Positions 12,142 to 24,060 of a DNA stretch of 64,000 nt are shown here, in pieces. The stretch comes from Margaritifera margaritifera. Lineage: Eukaryota > Mollusca > Bivalvia > Unionida > Margaritiferidae. How positions within the stretch are numbered: position 1 is the first letter of the stretch; every line of letters starts with the position of its first letter. The stretch covers positions 1,798,001-1,862,000 of the forward strand of contig JAQPZY010001297.1 of the NCBI GenBank assembly GCA_029931535.1. Direction: 5' to 3'. The notes beneath the pieces were generated by a model that was not told the DNA's origin, searched no databases, and saw nothing but the letters and a program-made list of their open reading frames with translations. The position numbers and the translations under genes are program-made.

Positions 12142-15100
12142 AATAGTAATGGTCATAGTTGTTGTGTTCTTGGCATGCTTTTTTTTTAAAGATAAGTCCT
12201 TAATATGAAACAAATTTCTCTGCTTATTTGTCTGATCTAATATAACTTTGGGCTGCATTATAATAAGGTTTTGTTACTTGCATGTGCTACTGGAATAAAG
12301 TTGCTTTATTATCATAGTATTTTTATTTGTATAAACTTCTAATAGTATTTCATTGTCATTTTAATCATTTGATTGAAAACATGCAAAAACTATAGTTTCA
12401 AGTGACTGTTTTGAACATTTATATACTGGCTTCTCCCTATTTTCGCCAACTTGGCCCTATTCTAGATAGAGAGGTAATTTATCCCAGATATTAGAGTCCC
12501 GCTTGGACCCTGACTTATTATGAATAAATGCACTTAAAAGCAATGCCAAACTGAATGGAATGACGTAAAAGTTCTGGCAAGCAAGTTTTACTAACTTCGG
12601 ATTCGGATATTTCAAAATAAAAATTCTGGGGTTGCCAGATGGCCCCAATTAATACAGCAGGACAATCCCTGTAGATAGAAATGTACCAACTACTGGGAGA
12701 ATTTCAATGCAGACTCCCATGCTCTGCATGTCCTTGACAATGACTGCATTAAATATACAGTCCATAGTCAGATTACATATAAAGTAGACGTTAGGGCAGC
12801 AGATGGACACAAGTGAATTTTACACACAATTTTTAAAAAAAAATCGTTTTTTTTTTATACAGAGGTATATAATCTTTTTTGGGCTTTTGACAAATTTTGA
12901 AACAACCCTTGCCTAAAAGACTTTCTTCATGCCAACACCATGTAGAATAAAAATGAATTTATGCAAATTTATATAAATTTCAAAAGTCTTACTTGTTCCT
13001 AGTGATCCATCCTGTGTTTTTGTACATGGTCATATAATTAATTCAGATGTTGTGGGATAGTCTCAAAATAGGACAGCTTTTGATTTTAAAAATGCACGTT
13101 TTCTAAACCAAAATCTTTTTTTTAAATTTTCATTCAGCAAGGGTCTAAGTGATCCTTGAAAAAATCAATTTCACCCAGGAGAAGACATGGAAATATTTAT
13201 TTCAAAGCGTGGAAACCATTATTTTAACCGTTCGTGCTAGAATCATTTAAATAGACGATTATATGTATCGGGGAGCTGCGGTAGCTCAGTTGGTAGATCC
13301 GATATAGCCAATGATGTCTTAGAAGTGCCGTTAATCTCACGCTACCAAAAACAAGCACACATGCATCAATAAGAAATCAAGCAGTGCACATTTATTTATC
13401 AAGCATTTTTCAGTATTTTCATATTCTTTATTATCTGTTTTTTTTTAAATTAAAATGTTTGAATGTTATCACACTAGTACTCAGTTCGAACAGAGGTAAT
13501 CCCAATACGAATGATGCAAATCCTGTGAAGTATCTGATACCATTTGATGCCGTGTAATAATATTTCACTTCAAATTACAACATCAGACAATGAGTTGTAA
13601 ATTTTAGCAGCTCTAGCACTAACAAAGATCTCACGACTTCTTGATTTGTTTCTCGTTCATTTATTACAATTCATTTTATTTAAATATTTGTTATCTCCGT
13701 GTTAGTTCCATTTGCAATAGATATTATATTCAATTCCTCGTTGTAACCTTCAAATTCTGCAGAAATGGAGTTATAATTAGTTTACCTTGAATTCCAGATG
13801 TGCGGCTGAGGTTGAAGGATTTGATTATCCAATTTGAAATACTTTATTTGAAAATGATAGTAGTATAGGAAAAAATATACCAATTCACCAACCCTATTAT
13901 CCTCTAAATAATAAGATTTAGTTACTAACGTGTTAATCAATGGGTATACCTATTAACTATATTCCTTAGAAGTACTTCCCGACGTAGAAGGAAGTAGCCA
14001 ATGAAGTATTGAAGATAATGTACTGAATATTAACTGACAGACTAGTGGAGAATATACTTATTTGAGTGAGTGAAACATTACCTGAAAAGGTGGTTGAAAT
14101 ATTGACTGAAAATATAGCTAATATACTATCAGAAAAGATGGCTGGCAAATTATTGCCTAAACTATTATCCATTGTATATATAATGAGCTTCTGACTGAGT
14201 GTAACTGAATCTATAACTGAGTCTATACCTGTAACCGTCAGCATAAGTAAGACTGTGCCCAAACCTAAACTTAACTGGACCTAAATGCACACATAATCAT
14301 CCAAGTTACCTGAGAAATATAAAGGGTTAAATGTACTTTTCTGAAAATAGTATCGGCAACCAACATTAGCAGATATAAGAAGTCGTGCTATAATAGTTGT
14401 ACCGTATATACTCGTTTATAAGTCGAGTCCAATTACTACCAAATATACCCTAACACATATAACTAATTTAAATAGCTGCAGAGCCGAAAATGGCCCCAAT
14501 GCTCCAGTCAGAAGCTCCATGCCACCCCCACCCCCCACCCCCGTAGTCCTGCTATGATCATATTAATTATGCAGAACTCGTGTGCTATTTTTAAACCAGT
14601 CAGTAAAAACATTCCAAAATTATCGATCGATAAAGGCAAGCCTGTTTGCCATAAATAGCGACTCGCATGACTAGGCGCATACGGTTTAAACGTGTATATT
14701 TTAGGATGTCTGCTAAATGATAAAACGTGGGTAAATATTTAAGCCTTCTGTGTGCTAAATTTAAAACACAACATGCAGGCATTTTACAGTTTTTTGATGA
14801 AAACACAGGACCTAAATAAATCGGCCAACATCGTTTACGCTGCCTACGCATGATAGTCAATTTAAAAGTGATGCTGGATAATAGAAAAATTCTGCGTTGT
14901 CTGTGTTATCTGGTCTATGAACGGCGCATTTCAGTACATGTCGGATATTAGAGTACACTACAAGAGGAGTTCCCTATATGTACAGAAATCCACTGTAAAA
15001 AAAAATTGGAACTTTTCCCGGTGTGCAAAATGTATGGTTTGAAATTAGATGATATTCTCCGCACTGGGACGGACGATGACACAGATAAACGTGTTTTGCT

Positions 15101-15880
15101 AAAAATTAATATTTCATTTTTTGTACCGGTAAATTTCGGGGCCGGTCGAGACATTTTATTAAAAATTAACAGGTGAATTGTAAGTGAGTTGTTGCAACTG
15201 AGGCTTACAACATACTGTGTTGTTCAATCCCGCTTGCGGACTGAATTTTTAAAAAAGTTAGTTGGGGCAGCTGTTAGTTCTTATCAATTAGTTCTCTAGT
15301 ATGAAAGTCGATTGCATGTTTATCTCAATACGAAACTAGTCACACACACACACACATAAAAACACAAGCAATTACCTGCATTTTGTCCTCTGGAGGTAAC
15401 TGCTATCTAATTTGAATTACTTCGGCAATTGCTACCGTTTCGTTTCGCCCTGTGAATTCCGGTGGGGTTCAATTGAAATATATGATGGTGTGTATAGTTT
15501 AAATTTGTAGGTTCGTTTCGCCCTAGAAACTCCATAGAACTTGAATTCAAACATGTATGTAATTAGTGGAGGCCGCAACCACCACACTTGGTCGTAAGAA
15601 AATGAAATGAATTCTGTCCGGGAGGGTCTAAGTTCATAAACCAGAGGAGAACTGCCCTAGGATTGACATATGGACTAGCAGATGACCTTTTGCCCATTAT
15701 GATTCTAAATTTTGACAACTATTGTTTAGGGACGTTCTAGTAGGCTCTTTAGCTAAAATGTGTACTGGTTATTTTCTTATTGATGCCATCGTACCTTTGA
15801 TAACTTTTGTTGTAGCGGTCTTGGTTTTTGTGGGGTTGGGTATGTAGGGAAATCATCAAAAGGAAAATATTAACAGCAGT
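12142..15880. other. Intergenic, no gene seen
   Basis: A+T-rich sequence with frequent stops. It holds a truncated tRNA-like SINE head (13270-13295), a CGTATATACTCGTTTATAAG motif at about 14404 resembling the end of a common MITE, C-runs near 14525 and a short CA tract near 15340. Nothing coding can be supported. Confidence 0.5.
13270..13295 (+). mobile_element. Truncated tRNA-derived SINE head
   Basis: GAGCTGCGGTAGCTCAGTTGGTAGA carries a tRNA-type A box, but no B box or acceptor-stem partner follows. It is therefore a SINE fragment rather than a tRNA gene. Confidence 0.55.
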
Positions 15881-16038
15881 ATTAATAGTTCACGACCATC
15901 TGCTGCAAGCATGCGGGCAATATCGAATTAAGGCTATATCGCTCGAGGCGGCTTCGTTTCCTTCAAATGTCCTAAATATGCAAGCGCAAAAATAGACCAC
16001 TTTGGCGTCGCATTTTTTGTGCCCGTTATTGGAAGGCC

Positions 16039-16755
16039 TCATCCTACGGTGGCGACACGCCGGGGGTAGTCCTTGAGTCCGAAACTTTTTATTGCTTCAA
16101 TGGTTTTATTGCTTTCGTGATTTATGTTGCCTGGACGGCCAAAAAAACATTTCATTATGAATTTCCAGCGAGACATTTTATGATCTCCTCGCGATCGTCT
16201 GCTCTCCCGCGGGCCATCAATTCGTTTTTTTGCCACTTATTCAATGACAACAAAAGTGTAGGCCTTGTGTGTGCTAGATCGTATTTCGTTTTTGAGTTCC
16301 ACGTAGTTTTCATGCTCATCTAGAATGAGCTTAAACTCCTCCACTGAGATGGCGTTATCTGCCGATGCCTTTGATATGTGATTCGCGATCGCATCAAGTT
16401 CGGATTCAGCCAAGCCGCGGATTTCATCGTGCCTTTTTTGCTTTCATAGTGAGGCGGCGGCTGATAACATTTCCTGGATTGGAAACCAGACCGCAGCTCA
16501 AAGCAGTGATCTCAAGAATAATTCAAACGGGGTGGCAATGATGGTTGATAAAATCCCCATCCCCGCTACACCGGTGCCCAGAGACACGGGTGCAAGTGTG
16601 ATGTCAATGCCATCTACCGCGTTTACTTCCCGCTGGTACTTTTTGTAAAGTCCACACCTTTGCTCAACCTCTGCGCGTAGGAAGTTTTCAACCTCTGAGA
16701 TTTATTTCAGACGAAAATCTTGAAGGTCTTCGTGTTTGGGGTCCTGCAACATTAT
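16039..16755 (-). pseudogene. Polinton-associated hypothetical protein, broken
   Basis: Reading leftward from ATG near 16753 (starts MLQDPKHEDLQDFRLK), the frame meets stops near 16700, 16500 and 16445. The pieces include EVENFLRAEVEQRCGLYKKY, a Gly-rich hydrophobic stretch (SLGTGVAGMGILSTIIATP) and the charged HDEIRGLAESELDAI. The order is charged coiled N-part, hydrophobic middle (probably membrane hairpin), helical C-part. This matches a family I recall from mollusc and cnidarian genomes in Polinton-like contexts, function unknown. The last piece (16039-16236) is basic. The gene is clearly dead here. Confidence 0.45.
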
Positions 16756-16906
16756 AATTCCTCTATGAGGAGCTTGATATAAGTTTAATCGGTCTGAATA
16801 GGTGTGGGTGGGGGGGAGTGGGTCTAGCTATCACACTGGGACGCATATCTAACCCGCCACCGTGGCATACTGGCAAGATGGCGATGAAGTGAACGAAAAG
16901 GTCTGT

Positions 16907-17540
16907 TTAAAAAAAAAAAAACTTTATTTCTGGAAATGGCACTGTTTCTAACACGCCCGCTAACACGCTAACACGTCCCCTCTGTTCGCAGGGTTTGTAA
17001 CTATGTGTATTTTGACCGATTACCATAATGCAAGAGAACATATCTTTTTCGAAAATCACAGTTTTATTTGGTTTGGTGAGACGAGTGATAGATGGCGAAT
17101 CATACCCCGAAGGAAAGGTGTTATTGCCGACGAGGTATTTTTCAAAAGGCTCTTCGCCAAACACCACATTGTCATTGTAGTAGCAATCATGCCTGCGACC
17201 ACCCTAGGGCAGTACTTTGGGTTTTGTTCCGACTATGAAAGCTCAATTACCCCTACCTGACCGCGGGTTGGCTTAGGGTGCTCTGAGTGGTCCCAGTACG
17301 CAATGTCTATCTGCTTTGCATCCTAGTTCCATCTTAATGTGAGCCGAGGCGTGTCAACTCCATGTTGGCGCAGATGCTCTTCCACCAACGGTTTATATTT
17401 ATTGTCGATGTCAACTTTGTTTTGCGATTCAGCGCCAATACTCTATCATCGTCCGCTAACGCGAGATCGTCGGGCAGCGCGAATGATTATTGTTCCTTAT
17501 CCATGTTTGGTTGCTTCCCCACTGCTTCCTCTTGAGCATG
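16907..17540 (-). pseudogene. Unrecognised broken ORF(s) within the Polinton-like block
   Basis: Minus-strand pieces include one starting MVFGEEPFEKYLVGNNTFPS at 17167 and, further upstream, DLALADDDRVLALNRK and EEHLRQHGVDTPRLTL. They sit between the two better pieces on the same strand and have several stops. No family is recognised. Confidence 0.35.
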
Positions 17541-17543
17541 TCT

Positions 17544-18162
17544 TTAGCTACGTGTGTTATAATTACAAAAGGCAAAGATGGTTAGAGTGGCTGAAAATCC
17601 CGCCGACTGTGCGTTGACGTTGAGATCCTTGTACCTAATGGTGTCTTCGGCGACAAACATAAACGCAAAATGTGTTGAAAGGCTTTCGTGTGAGATGTTA
17701 GCCAGGATGGCAGTACTGCTATTATGGGACTTTAAGGCCCCATTTATTCGGATTGCAAGCGATGCCCGCGTTTCATCACCACAACTCCCATGGAGGTTAA
17801 TGAAGGAAAAACCAGCACCCGAGACAGTGATAGTGCCATTGTTGTTGCTGAGTGTAAAACCCCCAACGTCTTGACAGTACTTGCCGTGAATTCCAGCGAT
17901 AGTAACCAGACGCATTTATTACTGTAACCTCACCAACGGACATGATTCTGTTGGCCGTTATGTATACTGCGCTTAAGGCGGCACTGGTGCCCACGCTGGC
18001 TGTGCTAACAACGACAACCTCGCCGCCAGGGATTTTAGCCTCTGGAGCAAACGAAGACGATATCCCCGAGGCGATCGCAGTGCCGCCAAAGAAGTCGGGA
18101 CAACGCAGACTCATAGCGTGCTTGTCGTTTGCTCTCTTGCGAGCACTAATGTTTAATTTCAA
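17544..18162 (-). pseudogene. Beta-rich structural-type protein of the Polinton-like block, frameshifted
   Basis: Two overlapping minus-strand frames run 18162-17797 and 17915-17544. The upstream one starts MKLNISARKRANDKHAM and has Gly/Ser/Ala/Val-rich sequence. The downstream one has GGFTLSNNNGTITVSGAG and ends with alternating hydrophobics (SAGFSATLTIFAFC). Sequence similarity in style suggests one gene with a frameshift around 17900. The low-charge, Thr/Ser/Gly-rich beta-type composition fits a capsid, spike or TNF/C1q-like fold, but no catalytic motif is seen. I leave the reading broken as found. Confidence 0.4.
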
Positions 18163-18724
18163 GAGTGATAGTGCACTCTAGCATATTAAATAGGAGACAG
18201 TACGCGTGTCTCCGTAGGACTCACCACCCACAGGAATAACTTGGTTGTGCTTATCTGATCGAGGTGGACATAGAGCTGCTGGATGTCGATAAATGCCTAG
18301 AGTTTGGGTGCTGTGTGCGTGTCTGCTCTGACGAACAGCTTTTTGGGGGAAAATCCAAAGAGGGAACTGAGAGCCCGACTTTAATCCTCTATAGTGGAAT
18401 AGTGAAAATGGCGCTGACCCTCCAAATCGCCACATTGTAGTATATGGTAGTTCCAGGTATGGAAGCCTGTATTCGTTTCTTGAACTATTTTATATTGTAA
18501 TACCCATAGTATTACCCATGATTCTCTGGTCGTCAATGTTTTGAAAATTTAACGCGGTAAATTCGTTGTTGCCAAGCGAAGTCGAAACTTTGAACCATCC
18601 TGGTTTGTACGAGCGCTAAACGCGTAATTGAGTCGGTGCATCTCACTTGTTCCAGAGCCACGGGCCCAACTGGAGGGTTGGTTAATTCAGCATGTATTGT
18701 CAGAACTAGCACTAGTTCGTTGAG

Positions 18725-19106
18725 ATGGTATTGATAGTATTGTCACAGATAATTCGCTTTAACGGCGTTGGCGGCGTCTTTAATTATAGCGACGCAAAGA
18801 GAGAGAGAGAGAGAGAGCAGATCTACGAACTATTGCTCAACCTCGACGTGTATGTGCGGGATGGTATTTCGTTCCGAACCAAATTTATTGACAAAGCCGA
18901 TAAGTATGTGCTACATTTCGTCGAGTGGAATAAAATAGTGGACAACTAGTTCTTCGGATCCGCAGACCGCGAGATGAAATTTTGGCAAAATCAAGTGAAC
19001 TTTGCCGTTTGTTTGGGCAACCACCGCTTGTGGCATCAGCATTCGCAACCACATGATGCCTTCTGAGACGGCAAGACTGCCCGAAATGGCACTCAGCTTT
19101 TATCGG

Positions 19107-19179
<73 letters not shown>

Positions 19180-19690
19180 ACCATGTGAGAAGAATTCACA
19201 CTCATGCGGTGTGCCTTTAAGGACCAAACAGGATGGAACGCGCTTGAAAACATCATGGATATGGTTGCCTACGAGCACTTTTGCAACCAGTTTAATGTGG
19301 GGAAAAAAACTCGAACTGGCGGCAGAGGCACGGCGAAAGCCAAGGCTTGGGTACGATGTACAACTATAGTGTCAACAGCGACAACCAGGTATGATACACC
19401 AACGTGTATTCGTTTGATTATTCAAGGAAGCACAAAGTTGACTACTTCACACCGGGCAGCGAAACTAACCACGGTTTTGTGTATTTTATGCTGACAAGTT
19501 GCAGGGTGTAGCGTCTCAGTGAAAGCGTTTAAGTGTACGTTTGATCAGTCCTGGGCTCACAAACCGAAATGCTTAGCTCGATAATGGAGCCAAGAAAGGC
19601 CTTTAATGTACAAAAACAGCTTCTTGCATACGTAGAAAAGATGGCCGTCCAAGCTGAGAACGCACCAGAGTTGTTAAGTAGGTAAGTACC
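18725..19690 (+). pseudogene. Virion-structural-type ORF remnant, Polinton-like, broken
   Basis: Plus-strand pieces in several frames follow one another. The first (18725-18949) contains QIYELLLNLDVYVRDG. The next begins near 18973 (EMKFWQNQVNFAV), then shifts frame to a piece with ATTACGISIRNHMM. After the 69-bp TA tract there are pieces with QTGWNALENIMDMVAYEHF and, in another frame, VYSFDYSRKHKVDYFTPGS. The last piece includes EPRKAFNVQKQLLAYVEKM. I recall comparable sequences from Polinton/adintovirus-like loci. At least four frame changes or stops are present, so it is non-functional. Confidence 0.4.
19109..19177. repeat. (TA)n microsatellite inside the Polinton-like block
   Basis: A pure TA tract of about 69 bp interrupts the + strand structural-type frame. 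It probably expanded after the element died. Confidence 0.97.
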
Positions 19691-19724
19691 TGTCATTGAG
19701 GGGTATAAGAACGAGTTTCGTGTT

Positions 19725-19949
19725 ATGTACGACAACATGACGATAGGCAACAATGTGGATATTAATTCGATAAGATGCTGGCACAACTGCCCTCACAAGT
19801 GCAAAGCACGCCCCAACAACCGCAGTAAACGGAGCATGAAGAGGTCGGCTTTGATCTGGCAGGCGCAACAACGGCGCAAAACAGCACCATGCAGAAAGTG
19901 CAGGTATCGAAAGAAGCCTAATATCATGAAGTCAATAAAACGGCAGTAG
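19725..19949 (+). CDS. Small basic ORF of the Polinton-like block
   Basis: A 74-codon frame starts MYDNMTIGNNVDINSIRCWH and ends in a strongly basic Cys/Lys/Arg-rich tail (KCRYRKKPNIMKSIKRQ). An overlapping frame with a Gln-rich piece (MLAQLPSQVQSTPQQPQ) may be the original one, so this could be a chance frame across a frameshift. Function unknown. Confidence 0.25.
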   Translation: MYDNMTIGNNVDINSIRCWHNCPHKCKARPNNRSKRSMKRSALIWQAQQRRKTAPCRKCRYRKKPNIMKSIKRQ

Positions 19950-19958
19950 TAGGTGGTA

Positions 19959-20279
19959 TCACGGTGGAGCTTGCGGCCATCTAGTTTCTCCGATGAGAGC
20001 CTTGCTTTCTTTAGTTATGTAAAAGCGGAGAATGGCAAGTAATGCGGCAGCTATCGTGATGACAAGTACCACGACGTTTCCGGCCAGCCAGCCTATGGCG
20101 TTGTCAGCAGTCCTCAGCAAGAACGACACGATTGACCTTATAATTCCGAACAGAGCCGATTTTCTGCTAGTGTCTTCAGCATCCCGGTCTGCTGCTTCAA
20201 GTGCTTTTTTATCTATTCTTTTGCGTCGCTGGGGCACCGTGTAGGTTCTGGGCTGGAGATTACGCTGTGCCTCTCTCAC
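19959..20279 (-). CDS. Single-pass membrane protein of the Polinton-like block
   Basis: An intact 106-residue frame. The first ~45 residues are very basic and charged (TVPQRRKRIDKKALEAADRD). A hydrophobic span follows (about residues 66-88, LAGNVVVLVITIAAALLAIL), then a short polar tail. The pattern fits a small membrane-associated structural protein, as found in virus-like elements. It lies on the strand opposite to the neighbouring 18.7-19.9 kb pieces, nearly tail to tail with them. No specific family is recognised. Confidence 0.45.
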   Translation of the reverse strand: MREAQRNLQPRTYTVPQRRKRIDKKALEAADRDAEDTSRKSALFGIIRSIVSFLLRTADNAIGWLAGNVVVLVITIAAALLAILRFYITKESKALIGETRWPQAPP

Positions 20280-20337
20280 CTTCTCCTGTGACTGCTAGCA
20301 CAATTGTGCTTATGATAAAATTGAATGCGGTGAGAAT

Positions 20338-20535
20338 CTAGGCGATCGTGACGCCCGGCTCGCGAAAGAGGGTTCGCAGTTTTTCGCCAAGGCTATTATC
20401 CTCTGAGATAATTTGATTGATAAAGTTCCCTACAGCGGCAATTTGGTTACGGAACCTTCCTCGTAACGCATCGGCCTCCAGGGAGAGGCCATTGAGTTCC
20501 CCCTCCTTAAGCGCAAGTTGGGCTTGTAGCTGCAC
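20338..20535 (-). pseudogene. Helical protein fragment of the Polinton-like block
   Basis: A 65-codon frame (ALKEGELNGLSLEADALRGR ... QIISEDNSLGEKLR) looks alpha-helical or coiled-coil. It sits 58 bp upstream of the membrane-protein ORF on the same strand. Frames further upstream (20595-20831) are broken by stops, so this is probably the 3' part of a longer dead gene. Confidence 0.4.
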
Positions 20536-20879
20536 GCGCTCTTTTTCATCTTGAGATCGTTCTATGGGTTTTTTAAAAGGTGTCTATGCTATTTCTAATA
20601 TCTTGGTTTTGGTGAGTGTCCAGTGCCTTGTTGAGACCGAAGATCGCGCTGTCGTCTCCTTGACAGTCGTGTCATTCGCCCCCAGAACCTCAGATAGCTA
20701 GGTATCTGTGTACCCCTCGTTTCCGCCGGCAACCCTTTTTGTACAGTGCAGTTTTTCAGCTGCCGCGCTGCTGACCACTGGTCGCTGCCATGATGTCGCC
20801 AGATGTTTATATATGGCCCGGCCATGGGCATATTCTAGCAAGGAAATGGAGTACGGCACAACTTTTCCTTTACTCTGAT

Positions 20880-21191
20880 ACTAAAAGCACATGTTTTGCC
20901 TACAGAGCATCAATTTGCCGTTTTGTACGGTATAGTCGGCAAAGATGACCTTTGTTTTTAGTCCATTTCGCTTAAACAATTCATCAACATGCGCGTCGCG
21001 GATTTAATTCTGAGCTGCTATTATTTCGTCTCCAGGAAGAGTTTGTCGCCGCATTCCAACTCCTGCGTTCTTTGGTCAGCATCGGAAAGGCCAGTAAACG
21101 ACGTTTCTGCGATTTCATCCAGGAGATCAAGGTCTGTCACCGGTACATAAGCGTTGCCCAGAACAATAATTTCAAAGCCTCCTTCAGCCAT
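20880..21191 (-). pseudogene. Two small acidic/basic ORFs of the Polinton-like block
   Basis: One frame begins with ATG at 21191 (MAEGGFEIIVLGNAYVPVTD) and ends at 21021 after an acidic middle. Immediately downstream a second open stretch (DAHVDELFKRNGLKTKVIFA) ends at a stop near 20889. Each looks protein-like; the second lacks a convincing start. No family is recognised. Confidence 0.35.
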
Positions 21192-21207
21192 GTTTTGCTC
21201 AAGCAAC

Positions 21208-21327
21208 TACAAGCGTTTCTTAAAGAACGGAAACGCGATCTCCAATATTACTGAGAGCATATCTCTATACGGAAACATACTCGATCTATTCCGTTCCATC
21301 CGCCGTGCGCTTTTTCGTCGTTGCATT
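21208..21327 (-). CDS. 39-residue basic/hydrophobic peptide ORF
   Basis: The frame begins MQRRKSARRMERNRSS, continues into a hydrophobic stretch (MLSVILEIAFPFF) and ends KKRL before TAG. It abuts the next minus-strand ORF within ~20 bases. The arginine-rich head plus hydrophobic tail suggests a small membrane or nucleic-acid-binding protein of the element, but so short a frame may be chance. Confidence 0.3.
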
Positions 21328-21350
21328 TATTACTGGCAAAATTCTTAATA

Positions 21351-22489
21351 CAAGTCCTAAATTATGCCCTTGTCGTGCATACAATTCCTAAAGTTGAAAA
21401 TTACATCGATGAACCCATCCTTTGACATTTTGACAATGATATTTGCCCACACGACAAGACAGTGATTAATGGGTCATAATGAAAAATCTGTTTACTATAT
21501 GACGTGTCTACCTCCTGTGACTACATATGAAGTTTGGTTAGAAGATATTTGATAATGTCATTGTATATTAAAATTTTTGTACATTTGACCCCCTCCAAAG
21601 GACACTAGGAGTAGGAGCAAAGAAAGACACCACTCTTGCAGAGAACTTTTAATTCACCATGTACACTTTTTTTCTTAGTTGTAAAACAGAATAACAGAAC
21701 AATAACAGATGTTACTTTGGAAATTGGGTTTTTAGTGTTTTTATTAGATTGAGCAATGACACAATTACCATTATCTTTTACACCAGTCCACTCCTCTTTC
21801 ATTAATTCTTTTCATGCAAATTCAATTATGGACTGTTCATACAAGAAGATCTGTTATTAACATCATCAGAGATAGAAGCTGGGTACAACTGCAAGTTTTC
21901 AGGATGCTGTGTCGGTTGTACGATCTCCGAGGATAGGGTGATTGGTCTAATTATGACCTTCAAACCGAATTGCCTAATTCATGAATTGATGCCCATGTTG
22001 TTTTGTGGAAAACTGAATCATATTTCGTTTTAGGTATCGGACCACAAATTATTTTACAGCCAGGGAACCAGTCTACTGGTGGGTGAATACAAAATAGAGT
22101 ACTAAATCTTTTGAGAAGATGTGCCCATTGGGTAATAAATGGGTTCAGTTTTGTTCCATTATTAATTTCACAAACTTCAATCTATGTACTATAGCTGACA
22201 AAATATTTACTTTTATTTTGATAATCTGTATTTAATTTTCTACTGACAAAATAGCATATGCACTCTTGGTGCGAGGCTATGTTATTAGGTGCAGACCAGG
22301 GAGTCCCCGTGTGTAGCATCACGAGACTCAAAAGTATGCTGCGAGGCACATGTTTTTTAAGGCTGAATTTTTTTTCTCTAACTCTAATGAATGGAACCAT
22401 GTGTGGTTTGTATGTTAAGCTAACGAAGAACTTATTTTTATTTTTTATTATATTAACATTAAGTTCTATGGGAAATTGAATTAGTAGTC
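21351..22489. other. Intergenic, no gene seen
   Basis: A+T-rich sequence returns after the G+C-richer block. I see no conserved frame, terminal repeat or array that would mark the edge of the Polinton-like element. Confidence 0.5.
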
Positions 22490-22801
22490 TTATCCCTTTA
22501 ATAAGAGAATAACTCCATACAACATCCAGATGTCTTCTCTATTTCCTTCTGTCTTCAGTTCTCTTGCCTTCTGAGCAATGTTCATCATTGTACCTGTCAG
22601 GTTTTCATTGATGTAAAGTTTGTAAGGATGCTTTAAGGATTTCAGTTTAGACCAAGATGTTATCATTTCATATTTGTGCGAGTTAACAAATTTAACCACA
22701 CTTGACCTATTTTTGTTGCACAGATCCATCCCGCTGATGGCATCTTTGTATGGCATTGATAATAAGATCAACACTAGATCATTATGGGCGAGCTTCCACA
22801 C
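22490..22801 (-). pseudogene. LINE ORF1-like (transposase_22-type) fragment
   Basis: The 103-codon frame contains SSVVKFVNSHKYEMITSWSK, then YKLYINENLTGTMMNIAQKA and RELKTEG. The V-V-K-F-V ... hydrophobic-Y-I-N-E-x-L-T ... A-x-x-L-K order is that of the C-terminal domain of L1-like LINE ORF1 RNA-binding proteins. Only this domain is present and no reverse transcriptase adjoins it, so it is a truncated copy. Confidence 0.5.
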
Positions 22802-24060
22802 AAATCCACCTGTAGTTAAGTTATTTTTTATTTCCTGTCGTTTCCTTCAGCGTCTATTTTAGGATGTGTGATTGCGGTATTAACACTGATTTATCTGAAA
22901 TCACGCTAAAAAAAACAACAACCAAAATGCGTGATAATTACACATCACACATCATATTAGTACCTTTATGTCTTCATTATATATTCCAATTCCTTTCTTT
23001 TCCAAAAAAATGGCTGACACTTTTTTCCCTTTTCTGATCTTTTTTTTTCCTTTCACCCCCTTTCCCTTGAATTTCTCAGTTTCTTTCTTTTGCTTTGGTC
23101 CAGACACCCAATACATTCTATTATTACTATCATACAAATTATTATGAATGATGACTGGCTGAACAAGTCACACATGCTTAATAGTAACACAATGTTTTGG
23201 TTTCCTCACAATGATGTAATCTTCTTAAAACAACGTATTGTGCTCGCGTGGTGATATTTTTTGATCACAGTATGATAGTAAGAAAACAATTAAGGGCTTT
23301 TGTTTCGTGCAATAGACCGTTTTTATTGTGCTGTGAAATATAGACATTAGCCTCTGCTTCTCGTCGGCCAATATCATATTTCACAGCTCAGTAAAAGATT
23401 GTAATGGACTCGATAAAACCCATAATTGCACAATACTCTGTCTACGAGAATATTGTTCAAAGTTTTCAAGTTGACACTCAGGAATTAAATTTACTGATCC
23501 TTTTCCAGCAAACGTCTCCTCAAATTAATATTGTTAGCCTTTAGGCTCTCAATATCGCTTGTGAATTATTCTCGAATTGTGTCAATCAAAACTCGACTAA
23601 CAGCTTTAGCTATAGTCAACACTATATGTGGTTTTCTTAGAGCCAAATAAACTATCTGAATGAAATCATTCGTAATTAAAGCGTAACGCTATATTACATG
23701 TACTGTAAAAAAAAACCGACTCTTTAACATTTTATTGGGGGGGGGGGGGAGGCGGTGAGGGTATTTGTTGTCAAACTATCAAAGTTTCCCTTGACCTTTC
23801 CCACTCCGTTTTATATATTTTTTACATTTTTGTTGGGGTGTGAGATTAGTGAATATGTCGCATTGAAAAGTTGGAATTCGCCTAAACCGTGAGGTGTCAG
23901 CGTAGGGTAGCCGATTACCACATGACCTGGCAAATTTAAACGACCATACATCGAGCCCTGCCTGCATTAAATCAATAGGAAGATGACTTATCTTCTCAGA
24001 AATTGTGAATATTAACATTTATTATGTCTTAAATCCGCATAGAGGAGAAGTGAAACTACA
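22802..24060. other. Intergenic, no gene seen
   Basis: A+T-rich, with a G-run at about 23739-23750 and mutually complementary ATGTGTGAT / ATCACACAT motifs near 22864 and 22945. No supported gene. Confidence 0.5.

Larger units (their letters stand above)
15890..21350. mobile_element. Decayed Polinton/Maverick-type element (partial)
   Basis: By eye this 5.5-kb block is richer in G+C and CpG than its flanks. It lacks introns and carries many adjacent ORF pieces on both strands, as in a compact virus-like transposon. The minus-strand pieces at 16039-16755 resemble a hypothetical protein that I recall from invertebrate Polinton-like loci. The + strand pieces at 18725-19690 resemble structural-protein fragments of such elements. 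No protein-primed DNA polymerase, integrase or terminal inverted repeat is visible, so this is an internal fragment, interrupted by stops, frameshifts and a TA tract. Assignment to Polintons is from recall of the protein set and is moderate. Confidence 0.6.

Noticed and set aside
13270..13345. tRNA gene
   Set aside because: An A-box-like head is present, but there is no B box, anticodon stem or acceptor pairing.
15890..21350. Bacterial contamination or a bacterial operon
   Set aside because: The frames are broken, a TA microsatellite lies inside, no ribosome-binding sites or bacterial families are seen, and it sits between eukaryotic genes of the same assembly.
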